DNA from: Chloroflexota bacterium
GTDB lineage: Bacteria; Chloroflexota; UBA11872
Length of the DNA: 64,000 nucleotides
NCBI GenBank assembly: GCA_022821645.1
Contig: JAJEDE010000022.1
Location: 1-64,000, forward strand
Reading direction: 5' to 3'
The position numbers were made by a program, and so were the translations under genes. The notes beneath the pieces are model-generated. The model searched no databases. It was not told the DNA's origin and saw only the letters and a program-made list of their open reading frames with translations. Numbering within the stretch: position 1 is the stretch's first letter; each line of letters starts with the position of its first letter. This document shows positions 36,358 through 44,419 of the stretch, in pieces.

Positions 36358-37026
36358 GTGACGACCATAGAAGCCGTGCAGGTTGTGTGCCTGGTGGTCG
36401 GCGCGTACCTCTTGGGCGCGGTGCCGATGGGCTGGCTGGTGTGCCGCGTCGGTTATGGCGTCAATATCTTCGAGCACGGTAGCCGACGCTCGGGCGCGAC
36501 CAACGTGTACAGAACCGTCGGTCGCGGCGCGGCGGTGATCGTGTTTCTGGGCGACATGCTGAAGGGATTCCTGCCGACGCTGGTCGCGCGGATCCTGGTT
36601 GGCGACTTGCAGCTGGTCCCGCTGATTGTGGCCGTGCTCACCGCGGTCGGTCACAACTGGTCGGTCTTTATTGGCCTACGCGGCGGCCGCGGGGTAGCCA
36701 CCAGCGCCGGGGCAGTTATCGCGCTGGCGCCGCTCGCGGCCCTGGTCGGCTTTCCCGTGGGGTTGGCCACCGTTGCGATCGGACGCTACGTCTCGCTCGG
36801 GTCGCTGGTCGGGGCTCTTGGATTCCTGGTGGGCGCGATCGTGTTCTATGCGCTGGGACTTGGCGTGACCGGCTTTCACGTGACGCTGGTGGCTATCTTC
36901 GTGGTGTTCCTGACATCACAGCACCTGGACAATTTGCAGCGGCTGTTCGCCGGTACGGAGCGACGCCTGGCCCCCTGGCCGGAACTGATTGGCAGCCGCG
37001 GCTCGAGCGACCAGAGCAGGGACTAG
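36358..37026 (+). CDS. plsY: Acyl-phosphate glycerol-3-phosphate acyltransferase PlsY
   Basis: A 222-aa membrane acyltransferase that puts the first acyl chain on glycerol 3-phosphate. The active-site loops match the family: EHGSRRSGATNVYRTVG (variant of GSGNxGATN), GDMLKG, and GHNWSVFIGLRGGRGVAT. Five to six hydrophobic helices. GTG 36358 gives the standard N-terminus (VTTIEAVQVVCLVVGAYLLG); an upstream start at 36307 would add 17 unconserved residues. PlsX is not in the window. Followed by recX after 13 bp. Confidence 0.94.
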   Translation: MTTIEAVQVVCLVVGAYLLGAVPMGWLVCRVGYGVNIFEHGSRRSGATNVYRTVGRGAAVIVFLGDMLKGFLPTLVARILVGDLQLVPLIVAVLTAVGHNWSVFIGLRGGRGVATSAGAVIALAPLAALVGFPVGLATVAIGRYVSLGSLVGALGFLVGAIVFYALGLGVTGFHVTLVAIFVVFLTSQHLDNLQRLFAGTERRLAPWPELIGSRGSSDQSRD

Positions 37027-37039
37027 GCCAACATCTGCC

Positions 37040-37525
37040 ATGGCGGCACGTCGTGGCCGGCGCGCCGATCCAATGACTATTGCCCTGCGATTTCTGGCGT
37101 CGCGCTCGCGATCGGAAGCCGAGGTTCGTCGCCGCTTGGATGCGCGAGGCGTGGACGCCGAGGATGTCGAAGGCGTGTTGGAGCGGTTGCGAGAGTTGGG
37201 CTACGTCAACGATGCGGAGTTCGCGGCGGCAGTGATCCGAGCTCGGACCGAACGCCGAGCTCGCGGGCGGCGGCTGGTGGCGGAGGAATTGCAGGCAAAA
37301 GGTGTCAGCGCGGAAGTGGCCTCAAGCGCTATAGAGGCGGGTTACGGCGACGAGCTTGAGGTTGCGCGGCCGCTGGCTGAGCGGCAGGCGCGCAAGCTTC
37401 ATGGTCGCGCGTTTGCCGAGTTCAGGCAGCGACTAGGCGCGTACCTGGTTCGGCGGGGATTTGAGCACGAGACGGCGGAGTCGCTGGTGACCGAGCTGTG
37501 GGAAACCTACGGCGCGCCCGATTGA
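37040..37525 (+). CDS. recX: Regulatory protein RecX
   Basis: A 161-aa RecX-type modulator of RecA filaments. It is made of three-helix repeats; recognisable blocks are ALRFLASRSRSEAEVRRRLDARG, VLERLRELGYVNDAEFAAAVIRAR, and LGAYLVRRGFEHETAESLV. It starts at ATG 37040 or possibly ATG 37073. The recA gene is not adjacent. The 3' end overlaps the convergent nnr gene by 19 bp. Confidence 0.9.
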   Translation: MAARRGRRADPMTIALRFLASRSRSEAEVRRRLDARGVDAEDVEGVLERLRELGYVNDAEFAAAVIRARTERRARGRRLVAEELQAKGVSAEVASSAIEAGYGDELEVARPLAERQARKLHGRAFAEFRQRLGAYLVRRGFEHETAESLVTELWETYGAPD

Positions 37526-39111
37526 CGTTGGTACCGGCGGCGCCTTCGCCACAGGCCGCGTCGTGATCCCCCGTGCCTCAGGTTGACGGCCGCTCCGACG
37601 GCGGTCGCAACTTGCTCCATGGGCACGCCACGATCGTCACGGCCGCCGGCGATTCGAGCCGCGCGGCTGTGTACCCAGACGCCCAGGGCAGCCGCGTCCG
37701 CGGCTGGAAGTCCCTGGGCCAGCAATGAGGCCGTGGCGCCGGCCAGCACGTCACCGGAGCCTGCGGCGGCCAGGGCGGGATTGGGACGGGCGAGAATCCG
37801 CACCCGGTCATCGGCGCAGACGAATGTTGGTGAGCCCTTCGACACGACAATGGCCCGGGTATGAGCAGCCAGGTCTTGGGCGGCCGCAAGCCGTTCACGA
37901 CCTTCGGGCGGCGCAGTCAGGCGCAGGAGCCGTGCGAGTTCGCCGGGGTGCGGGGTGAGGACGCAGCGAGGGCCGAGCGTTTCCAGGAGATCGTCGCGGT
38001 CGGCCAGTGCGTTGAGACCGTCGGCATCGATGACGGTTGGGGTGTCTGAAAGCTCGTCGAGCAGGCCATGGACGAGCGCATCGCCCGAATCACTACGGCC
38101 CAGACCCGGACCGAGCAAAAGTGCGTTGGGTTGAGACAGCAATGCAGCCGCGGCGGCGGGAGCGGCCTCCACCTGGCCTGACGGAGTGCTCGGAAGCGGC
38201 ACGAACGTTGCGGCCGGCGCCCGGGCGGCGGTGGCGGCGCAGGCGGGTTCGACCGACGCGAGGGTGACCAAGCCGGCACCCGCGCGCAACGCGGCAACGG
38301 TGGCGAGCGCGGCCGCACCTCGGTAGCGCGACGAGCCGGCCACAATGGCCAGACGGCCAAAGGTGCCCTTATGGCCATCCAGCGGACGCACGGGCAACAG
38401 ACGGCGCGCCGTGCGGGCGCCGATGCGCGAGGTTCGAAGCGGCGCGTACGCCTGGGCGGGGAGCCCGATGCCGAGCGCGATCTGGCGGCCGGCGAATTCG
38501 ACAGCAGGGTGGAGGAGCGCGCCAATCTTCAGGGGACCGGTGGACAGTGTTGCGTCGGCTCGAAATGCCGACGGGTCAACGGCGCCAGTGTCCGCGTCGA
38601 TACCACTGGGAATGTCGACGGCGAAGCGCATCTGCCCGGTTTCGGCCGGCAGAGCAGCCAGGATGTCGGCTATGGGGCCGCGCAAGGGCGGGCCGCTGCC
38701 AATGCCCAGGAGTCCGTCCACGAGGCAGGACGCCTGACGAACGTCATCGGCGAGCGGACGCGGCTCGCCGCACCAGACGCGCCAGCGAACGCCACGAGCG
38801 GTTGCGGCCGTTACCAGCGCATCGTCAGGACGCTGTCGAGAGGCCCAGGCGGTGACACGCGCGCCAGCTGCGGCGAGACGTGCGGCGGCGATGAGCGCAT
38901 CACCGCCATTGTCGCCTGGGCCGACCAGCACGACGACGGAACGAGCGCCGAGCGAACCTGGACTCCGCAGGATGGCCGCCGCGATGGCGTGGCCGGCGTT
39001 CCGCATGAGATTGACGCCGGAAGGCGCCTCGGCTTCAAGCGCGCGCATCTCGGCCGTCGTGACGACATGGTCAAGTGCCGGGCGGCGATCCGAAGGGCGC
39101 AATCCAGGCAC
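37507..39111 (-). CDS. nnr: Bifunctional NAD(P)H-hydrate repair enzyme (epimerase + ADP/ATP-dependent dehydratase)
   Basis: A 534-aa fusion that repairs damaged NAD(P)H. The N-terminal YjeF_N epimerase domain (about 1-220) has VVLVGPGDNGGDALIAARLA and VDIPSGIDADTG. The C-terminal dehydratase/carbohydrate-kinase-like domain (about 235-515) has LLLGPGLGRSDSGD, VIDADGLNAL, LTPHPGELARLL and AAAGSGDVLAGATASLLAQG. A basic tail of about 20 residues extends the C-terminus into the recX overlap. GTG 39111 lies 6 bp after the acpS stop. Last gene of the ruv-to-nnr operon. Confidence 0.96.
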   Translation of the reverse strand: MPGLRPSDRRPALDHVVTTAEMRALEAEAPSGVNLMRNAGHAIAAAILRSPGSLGARSVVVLVGPGDNGGDALIAAARLAAAGARVTAWASRQRPDDALVTAATARGVRWRVWCGEPRPLADDVRQASCLVDGLLGIGSGPPLRGPIADILAALPAETGQMRFAVDIPSGIDADTGAVDPSAFRADATLSTGPLKIGALLHPAVEFAGRQIALGIGLPAQAYAPLRTSRIGARTARRLLPVRPLDGHKGTFGRLAIVAGSSRYRGAAALATVAALRAGAGLVTLASVEPACAATAARAPAATFVPLPSTPSGQVEAAPAAAAALLSQPNALLLGPGLGRSDSGDALVHGLLDELSDTPTVIDADGLNALADRDDLLETLGPRCVLTPHPGELARLLRLTAPPEGRERLAAAQDLAAHTRAIVVSKGSPTFVCADDRVRILARPNPALAAAGSGDVLAGATASLLAQGLPAADAAALGVWVHSRAARIAGGRDDRGVPMEQVATAVGAAVNLRHGGSRRGLWRRRRRYQRQSGAP

Positions 39112-39117
39112 CGTGGG

Positions 39118-39468
39118 TCAGTCGGCGGTCGCGACCACGAAGGCAATGGCAAGTTCGCGGCTGTGGGTGAGGCTGATTTCGAAGTTGGTGAGGCCAAGTT
39201 CGCGGGCGCGCGCGGCGGCGGCGCCGTGCAGGTGGACGGTGGGTTTGCCGCGACGGTCGTTGAGCACCTCAAGCTCGCGCCAAAGGACACCGCGCATGCC
39301 GGTGCCGAGAGCCTTTGAGATGGCCTCCTTGCCGGCGAAGCGCGCGGCGAGTTCCTCGGCGCGACCACGACAGTAACGCTGTTCCCTATCGGTGTAGAGA
39401 CGGCGAATAAAGCGTTCGCCGAAGCGGTCGAGGGCGGCCTGAATGCGGGCGATTTCGATGGCGTCCAC
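39118..39468 (-). CDS. acpS: Holo-[acyl-carrier-protein] synthase
   Basis: An AcpS-type phosphopantetheinyl transferase that activates acyl-carrier protein. The Mg-binding Asp sits in GVDAIEIARIQ, the central motif is RFAGKEAISKALGTG, and the C-terminal motif is ISLTHSRELAIAFVV. GTG 39468 is the only standard start near the domain, giving 116 aa, but it removes the residues before the first Asp that the fold normally has. The frame stays open upstream to an ATT at 39499-39501 overlapping the preceding stop (ATTAG), a possible real start giving 127 aa. Pairing of acpS and nnr is common in bacteria. Confidence 0.88.
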   Translation of the reverse strand: MDAIEIARIQAALDRFGERFIRRLYTDREQRYCRGRAEELAARFAGKEAISKALGTGMRGVLWRELEVLNDRRGKPTVHLHGAAAARARELGLTNFEISLTHSRELAIAFVVATAD

Positions 39469-39496
39469 GCCGGCCGCAAGTCGTCGGGCGGCGGGG

Positions 39497-40756
39497 CTAA
39501 TAGCCGGTGAGCTCCATGCGGCGGACAGCGGATCGGTACTCCCAGCCACTGCCCAGGACTTCGATCCGACGCAGGCGGACGGGCGCGGGGCGGATTTCCT
39601 GGAGCAAGGTGGGGTGGTCGAAAGTGATCCACTCGCCGGGGGGAATCTCGCGACCGAGCTTGACGCTGAGCCCGGCGTCGTTCTGGTAGTAGAACCCGGT
39701 CGTCCAGATCTGCTCGCGTCCCTCAACGTCAAGGTAGGTAAGGCGAATCATCAGCGGGTACTCGGTGCCCGCCGTGCCGCCGCCGGAGAGTGTCTGATGC
39801 TCGATTCGAACGTCGGTCCGGAGCCTCAAATTCACATAGTCGCGAATCTCCCGGTCGAGATCCTGCGCAATTCCGCTCTCGCCGTGCCGGTCCGTGCTTC
39901 CGTCAGGCGATTGGCGCTCAAACCACACGCCATCGGCCTGGGGCAGAACCGTTCCGGCAGATCCGGCCTCCGTAACCACAAACGTGCTCCAGGCCGAGCC
40001 ATCGGCCAGGCGCTCCAGGAGCGCGTCGCTGAGTAAGTCGCGTTCCAGGGGAAGGGGACCGAGAATGCCGCCGACAGGAGTCAGCATCAGGCGCCGACCT
40101 GCTGGCGTCTCAACGCCCCGGCTGCCCGACCAGACCACCGCAACACCCTGGCGGACGCTAACGTGAATGGTGCCGTCGGGCTCCATCTCGATCTGGTAGG
40201 TGCCTTCGCCAAGGTCCAGACGGCCCTCACCGGCTAGCACGCTGATTCGCCGTTCAGCGGCTAGCGGATGCCGAGCCACCCCGATTTGTATGCGCCCATG
40301 AAACAGGCGGAGCACGGTGTCCTGCAGGGCCGGATTGAAGCGTCCAAATCGCATGCGCTGCACGGCGAGTTCGGTGTCGTTGTACAGAAGAACAGTCGAG
40401 CCCTCGCGGGTTCGCAAGAAGGCCCGCGAGCGGTCATCGGTGCGAAGACGAGTGCCTTCGTCCAGATCAGCCCGCGCGCCCATGCCCTGCCACGTGGCCG
40501 TGGCCGCCGGTTGGACCAGTACGGTGCCTTCAAACACAGTGGCGGATGTTGGCTGAGACTCACTGGCTCCGCTGAACAAGGCAGCGACCGCACGCGGCAC
40601 GAATATCACCACCACGACCAGAAGTCCGATAGCGACGAACAACGACACCCAGGCAAACGCCTGCATCCCGCGGTATCGCTGGCGTGCCGTGACAGCCGTC
40701 CCGCGCGTATGCGCTGGCGAGTCCGGGAGGTGTTGCATCACCGGGTACCTAGGCAC
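39497..40756 (-). CDS. FecR-domain membrane protein
   Basis: A 419-aa protein with one transmembrane helix at about residues 33-57 (FAWVSLFVAIGLLVVVVIFV) and an extracytoplasmic FecR-like beta domain at about 95-215 (LDEGTRLRTDDRSRAFLRTREGSTVLLYNDTELAVQ, VSVRQGVAVVWSG). The C-terminal half (about 290-419) is a beta-rich domain of unknown family (YPLMIRLTYLDVEGREQIWTTGFYY). No sigma/anti-sigma partners are adjacent, so it is unlikely to be a classic iron-signalling FecR. GTG 40756 overlaps acyP by 8 nt; ATG 40738 is the alternative. Confidence 0.85.
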   Translation of the reverse strand: MPRYPVMQHLPDSPAHTRGTAVTARQRYRGMQAFAWVSLFVAIGLLVVVVIFVPRAVAALFSGASESQPTSATVFEGTVLVQPAATATWQGMGARADLDEGTRLRTDDRSRAFLRTREGSTVLLYNDTELAVQRMRFGRFNPALQDTVLRLFHGRIQIGVARHPLAAERRISVLAGEGRLDLGEGTYQIEMEPDGTIHVSVRQGVAVVWSGSRGVETPAGRRLMLTPVGGILGPLPLERDLLSDALLERLADGSAWSTFVVTEAGSAGTVLPQADGVWFERQSPDGSTDRHGESGIAQDLDREIRDYVNLRLRTDVRIEHQTLSGGGTAGTEYPLMIRLTYLDVEGREQIWTTGFYYQNDAGLSVKLGREIPPGEWITFDHPTLLQEIRPAPVRLRRIEVLGSGWEYRSAVRRMELTGY

Positions 40757-41045
40757 GAATCGCGAATGCCGGCAGATCGCCGGCAGGTGTCAACCACAAT
40801 ACGTTAACGGATTCAACGCGTGCCAGGGGCGGCCCGGCGTGCAATTCAAGGACGAGCGCGTCCAGTTCCGGGCGCGGACCCTGCGCAATGACTTCCACGC
40901 GCCGACCGTCCGGCAAGTTTCGAACCTGGCCGCGTAGACCGAGCCGGCGACCGGCATGGACGACGAAAAAGCGGAAGCCGACGCCCTGCACGCGGCCATG
41001 GACGGTTGCGTGAAGCCGCTGGGTACATGGGGTTTCGGACTCCAC
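40749..41045 (-). CDS. acyP: Acylphosphatase
   Basis: A 98-aa acylphosphatase hydrolysing carboxyl-phosphate bonds. The signature is HGRVQGVGFRFF (16-27) with catalytic R25, and catalytic Asn N43 in VRNLPDG. The ferredoxin-like fold ends with VEVIAQGP and a short C-terminal strand. GTG 41045, one bp after the ruvB stop, gives the expected length. Cellular target unknown. It is part of the ruv operon. Confidence 0.93.
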   Translation of the reverse strand: MESETPCTQRLHATVHGRVQGVGFRFFVVHAGRRLGLRGQVRNLPDGRRVEVIAQGPRPELDALVLELHAGPPLARVESVNVLWLTPAGDLPAFAIRA

Positions 41046-41046
41046 G

Positions 41047-42081
41047 TCAGAGAAGCGCGGCCTGTTCGGGCGCGGCGCGGGGAGGTTCACGATTGAGGTG
41101 CTCGTAGGCGAGTCGGGTAACCACCCGTCCGCGCGGAGTGCGGGCGATGAAACCGGCCTGGAGAAGGAAGGGTTCGTAGTACGACTCGAGTGTGGGGACG
41201 TCTTCGGCAAGGGTGGCAGCCAGGGCCTGGAGCCCGGCCGGGCCGCCGTTGAACGAGTCCATGAGCGTGGTGAGGATGCGGCGGTCCATGGCGTCCAGAC
41301 CCTGGTTGTCGACGTCCAGTTCGGCGAGGGCCTGCGCGGCCACCGTGTCGGTGATGACGCCGTCCGCCTCCACCTGGGCGAAGTCACGGACGCGTCGGAG
41401 CAACCGGTTGCAGACCCGGGCGGTGCCGCGGGAGCGCTGGGCAATGGCCAGGGCGCCGGCATCGGTGATGTCGACACCGAGAATCTCGGCCGAGCGCAGG
41501 ACGATGCGCGCACACTCCTCGGCGCTGTAGAACTCGAGGCGGTGGACCGAGCCAAAGCGGTCACGCAGAGCGGAGGTGAGGGAACCGGCGCTGGTCGTGG
41601 CCCCGATGACGGTGAAGTGGGGAAGGGCCAGGCGGTAGGTCCGAGCAGAAGCCTTGCCGGCGCCTACGACGATGTCGAGGGCGAAGTCCTCCATGGCCGG
41701 GTAAAGGATCTCCTCCACGGTCTTGCCGAGGCGGTGGATCTCGTCAATGAAAAGGACTTCGGCGGCGTCGAGACTGCTGAGGGTGGAGGCGAGGTCGCCG
41801 GGCCGTTCGAGCGCCGGGCCGGACGTAACCCGGAGCCGCCCGCCCATCTCGTTGGCCACGATGTGGGCAAGCGTGGTTTTGCCGAGGCCGGGGGGGCCGC
41901 CGAGCAGAATGTGGTCGACGGGTTCTTCGCGCTGCTTGGCCGCCTGGATCATGAGGCGAAGCGCGCGCTTGACACCCTCCTGGCCAATGAATTCGTCGTC
42001 GGAGAGATCGCGGGGTCGGAGGGCGCGATCCAGCCGCTGGTCGCCGGCGCCAGACTCGACGGCGACGACGCGCTCGTTCAC
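41047..42081 (-). CDS. ruvB: Holliday junction branch-migration helicase RuvB
   Basis: A 344-aa AAA+ motor of the RuvABC resolvasome. Walker A is GGPPGLGKT (61-69), Walker B FIDEIHR (111-117), sensor 1 [20 protein letters not shown]. The start [15 protein letters not shown] and the C-terminal winged helix ([25 protein letters not shown]) are standard. GTG start overlaps the ruvA stop as GTGA. Confidence 0.99.
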   Translation of the reverse strand: MNERVVAVESGAGDQRLDRALRPRDLSDDEFIGQEGVKRALRLMIQAAKQREEPVDHILLGGPPGLGKTTLAHIVANEMGGRLRVTSGPALERPGDLASTLSSLDAAEVLFIDEIHRLGKTVEEILYPAMEDFALDIVVGAGKASARTYRLALPHFTVIGATTSAGSLTSALRDRFGSVHRLEFYSAEECARIVLRSAEILGVDITDAGALAIAQRSRGTARVCNRLLRRVRDFAQVEADGVITDTVAAQALAELDVDNQGLDAMDRRILTTLMDSFNGGPAGLQALAATLAEDVPTLESYYEPFLLQAGFIARTPRGRVVTRLAYEHLNREPPRAAPEQAALL

Positions 42082-42668
42082 GCCGTCCGGCCTCGGCCGC
42101 CGAGATCACGTAAGGCGGCAGCGATGCGGGCTTCGACGGACATTGGCTCGCCGATGGTCTGATTGAGGGCGATGGTTGCCTCGGTTCGGGTGTAGCCGAG
42201 ACCGAGCAGGGCTTCCAGGACTTCGCGGGTGTTCTCGTCGTCGGCCGTCTCAGCGGGAGCCTTGTCCTCGGGGACGAGCTTGCCGCGTAGCTCAAGAATG
42301 ATCCGGTTGGCGGTTCGCGCGCCAATACCGGAGACCGCCTGAAAGGGCTTGGGATCCTCCTGGTCCAGGGCCTCGTAGATGCGACTGGCGGGATGGGTGG
42401 AGAGGACGCGAACGGCCATGCGGGGCCCAACGCCGTTGACGTTGAGCAGGGCCTTGAAGACGCGAAGTTCTTCCGCGGTCCCAAAGCCGGCGAGCATGGG
42501 TCCGTCGGTGGCTACGTGGAGCGAGGTAAAGAGACGGACATGTGACTCGCCATCATCCAGCGCTCGATCCGGGACCATGACTTCAAGGCCAAGGCCGGTG
42601 CCGTCAGCAAGCACAACCAAACTGTCCTCACGCCGGTCAATCACCTCGCCGCGAAGCTCGGCGATCAC
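42078..42668 (-). CDS. ruvA: Holliday junction DNA-binding protein RuvA
   Basis: A 196-aa RuvA tetramer subunit. Domain I is an OB fold ([30 protein letters not shown]). Domain II carries two helix-hairpin-helix motifs ([17 protein letters not shown] and [23 protein letters not shown]). Domain III (about 145-196) binds RuvB ([21 protein letters not shown]). GTG start overlaps the ruvC stop as GTGA. Confidence 0.98.
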   Translation of the reverse strand: MIAELRGEVIDRREDSLVVLADGTGLGLEVMVPDRALDDGESHVRLFTSLHVATDGPMLAGFGTAEELRVFKALLNVNGVGPRMAVRVLSTHPASRIYEALDQEDPKPFQAVSGIGARTANRIILELRGKLVPEDKAPAETADDENTREVLEALLGLGYTRTEATIALNQTIGEPMSVEARIAAALRDLGGRGRTA

Positions 42669-43165
42669 CTGGCGCCAACCTTGCGTTCCAGTGCTCGAGA
42701 TTCGTAGGAATTGACATGGCAGATGGCGACCGCCAGGGCGTCGGACGCATGGTCCGGCCGGGGCGGACGCTCCAGTTCGAGGAAGCGCCGCACCATTTCC
42801 TGCACGCTGGCCTTGTCGGCGCCGCCGTAGCCGGTGACGGCGAGCTTGATCTCGGGCGGGGCGTACTCCTCAACCGTCACGCCGTGATCCGCGGCCACCA
42901 GGTGGGCGACGGCAATGGCGTGCGAGACGTCGACGGCCGAGGTAAGACGACGGGCATAGCCGAGTCGCTCGACGGCGACATCCGTGACGGCATGCCGTTC
43001 GAAGAGCCGCTGTAAACCGTCGCGGATACGCGCGAGGCGAATACCCAGCGGCTGGCCCGCGGGCGTGGTGAGACAGCCGTGGGTAACGTGGTGCGTATTG
43101 CGGTCGCCTTCCACCAGACCGAAGCCGAAGCGGGCCGTCCCGGGGTCAATGCCGAGCGTCAGCAC
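42665..43165 (-). CDS. ruvC: Crossover junction endodeoxyribonuclease RuvC
   Basis: A 166-aa Holliday junction resolvase of the RNase H-like fold. The first catalytic Asp is D7 in LGIDPGTARFG, the catalytic Glu is in VAVERLGYARR, and the C-terminal acidic residues are in RPDHASDALAVAICH. The DNA-contacting YAPPEIKLAVTGYGGADKASVQEMV is present. GTG start. The three ruv genes are tightly coupled in the order ruvC-ruvA-ruvB, with 98 bp separating ruvC from yebC upstream. Confidence 0.98.
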   Translation of the reverse strand: MLTLGIDPGTARFGFGLVEGDRNTHHVTHGCLTTPAGQPLGIRLARIRDGLQRLFERHAVTDVAVERLGYARRLTSAVDVSHAIAVAHLVAADHGVTVEEYAPPEIKLAVTGYGGADKASVQEMVRRFLELERPPRPDHASDALAVAICHVNSYESRALERKVGAR

Positions 43166-43263
43166 GTGCAGGGTCCTCTAGCTGGGCCAGCCGCAAAGCC
43201 GCCCGGCATTCGTGTCCTCGGCTTTGGTCGGGTAACGGTACGGGGGAAGTCAACCGGACGGGC

Positions 43264-44016
43264 TCAGGCACCGATTCGCTCGAGCAGCGAATCGCTGAGT
43301 TCCAGGTTGGTGTGGACGCGGCGCACGTCGTCCAGATCCTCGATGGAATCGATCATGGCCAGCACCCGGGCGGCGCGATCATCCGCCAGCGTCATCGGCG
43401 TGGTGGGCGACTTGGTGAGTTCGGCCGAGGTGATTTCGGCGCCTTCAGCGGCCAGTTCGGTCTTGACCTGAGCCAGGTCGGTTGCGTCGGTGTAGACGAA
43501 AACCGAGTCGTCGGTGTGTTCCACATCAATAGCGCCAAGGTCGATCGCGGTGAGTTCGAGGTCTTCGGGGTCATGGCCGTCGAGACGGATTTCGATGGCT
43601 CCGCGCGTCTCAAACTGCCAGGCGACCGCGCCGCTGGCGGCCAGCGTGCCACCCAGCCGGTTAAGCGCATTGCGAACTTCGGCGACGGAGCGGTTGCGGT
43701 TGTCGGTCACGACCTCAATCAACAGACCGGCCCCGTCCACGGCGTAGCCCTCATAGAGCAGTTCTTCGAGCTGTCCGCCGTCTGGCCCACCGCCAACACC
43801 GCGCTGAATGGCCCGCGCGATGTTGTGCTTGGGCATGTTGGCGGCCTTGGCCTTGGCAATGGCCTGCTCAAGCCGAAAGTTGCCGGCCGGGTCCGCGCCG
43901 CCCTGCTGAGCGGCAATCGTGAGATCGCGCCCCAGCTTGGTAAAGAGCTGGCCGCGCTTTGCGTCGGTGACGGCCTTTTGACGCTTGATCTGCGCCCACT
44001 TGGAATGGCCGGCCAT
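43264..44016 (-). CDS. yebC: YebC/PmpR family protein
   Basis: A 250-aa YebC family protein; members act as transcriptional regulators or, as shown recently, as ribosome-associated factors relieving polyproline stalls. The start MAGHSKWAQIKRQKAVTDAKRG and the block NMPKHNIARAIQRGVGG are family hallmarks; domains II and III follow (GYAVDGAGLLIEVVTDNRNRSVAEVRNAL). The yebC-ruvCAB neighbourhood is conserved in many bacteria. A -10-like TATACT lies upstream. Confidence 0.97.
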   Translation of the reverse strand: MAGHSKWAQIKRQKAVTDAKRGQLFTKLGRDLTIAAQQGGADPAGNFRLEQAIAKAKAANMPKHNIARAIQRGVGGGPDGGQLEELLYEGYAVDGAGLLIEVVTDNRNRSVAEVRNALNRLGGTLAASGAVAWQFETRGAIEIRLDGHDPEDLELTAIDLGAIDVEHTDDSVFVYTDATDLAQVKTELAAEGAEITSAELTKSPTTPMTLADDRAARVLAMIDSIEDLDDVRRVHTNLELSDSLLERIGA

Positions 44017-44052
44017 CAGGGTTGCGACATCAAGTAATTCACCTGTTTCGCG

Positions 44053-44058
44053 AGTATA
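44053..44058 (-). promoter_or_regulatory. -10-like element upstream of yebC
   Basis: TATACT on the minus strand, 36 bp before the yebC ATG. The -35 region (TCGGGT at 17 bp) is poor. Identical in sequence to the -10-like element before cmk. Confidence 0.4.
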
Positions 44059-44192
44059 AGACAGGGGCCGACGGCACCCGACGGGGGCGACAAGGTTGGA
44101 GAACTAAGGTGGATCGAGTCGCTTAAGGGTTCGTGAGACGCGGCGGTGAATCGTCTGCTCAGGCTACCTCGGTCCCGCTCAATCGACTCGAG

Positions 44193-44216
44193 CCTGGCAA
44201 CTTGCCAGGTTGGCAA
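44193..44216. promoter_or_regulatory. Overlapping palindromes, candidate operator
   Basis: CCTGGCAA (44193-44200) and TTGCCAGG (44202-44209) form a perfect 8-bp inverted repeat with a 1-nt centre. TTGCCA (44202-44207) also pairs with TGGCAA (44211-44216) across 3 nt. TGGCAA/TTGCCA thus occurs three times in alternating orientation in 24 bp, 200 bp upstream of the solute-binding protein gene. This is the layout of a repressor or activator binding site; no regulator gene is adjacent. Confidence 0.55.
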
Positions 44217-44419
44217 TGGGCTCAACTGGATCATCGCGAGTCGGGCCTTCTTGCAGCCCCTTACCGGCCGAGTCGCTTTCGGCTCGTCAGGCCTGGCGCG
44301 TTGAATTCCTGTCGAGCTACGGTGCGCCGAAGCCTCACGTGCACGAGCCGGTGAATCCATGGATGATGTCGCCAGTGCCCGGCGGCAGCTTCACGGGACA
44401 CTTCAGGAGGCACGAGGAC

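Larger units (their letters stand above)
44017..44419. other. Divergent intergenic region yebC / solute-binding protein
   Basis: About 400 bp without a convincing gene. It holds the likely yebC promoter (TATACT read on the minus strand at 44053-44058), the palindrome cluster at 44193-44216, and the Shine-Dalgarno sequence of the solute-binding protein gene (AGGAGG 44405-44410). Open frame extending the solute-binding gene upstream exists but lacks coding character and would bury the signal peptide. Confidence 0.6.

Noticed and set aside
44193..44216. Sigma-54 promoter (TGGC...TTGC)
   Set aside because: The spacing between TGGCA and TTGC does not fit the -24/-12 arrangement; the palindromic symmetry fits an operator better.
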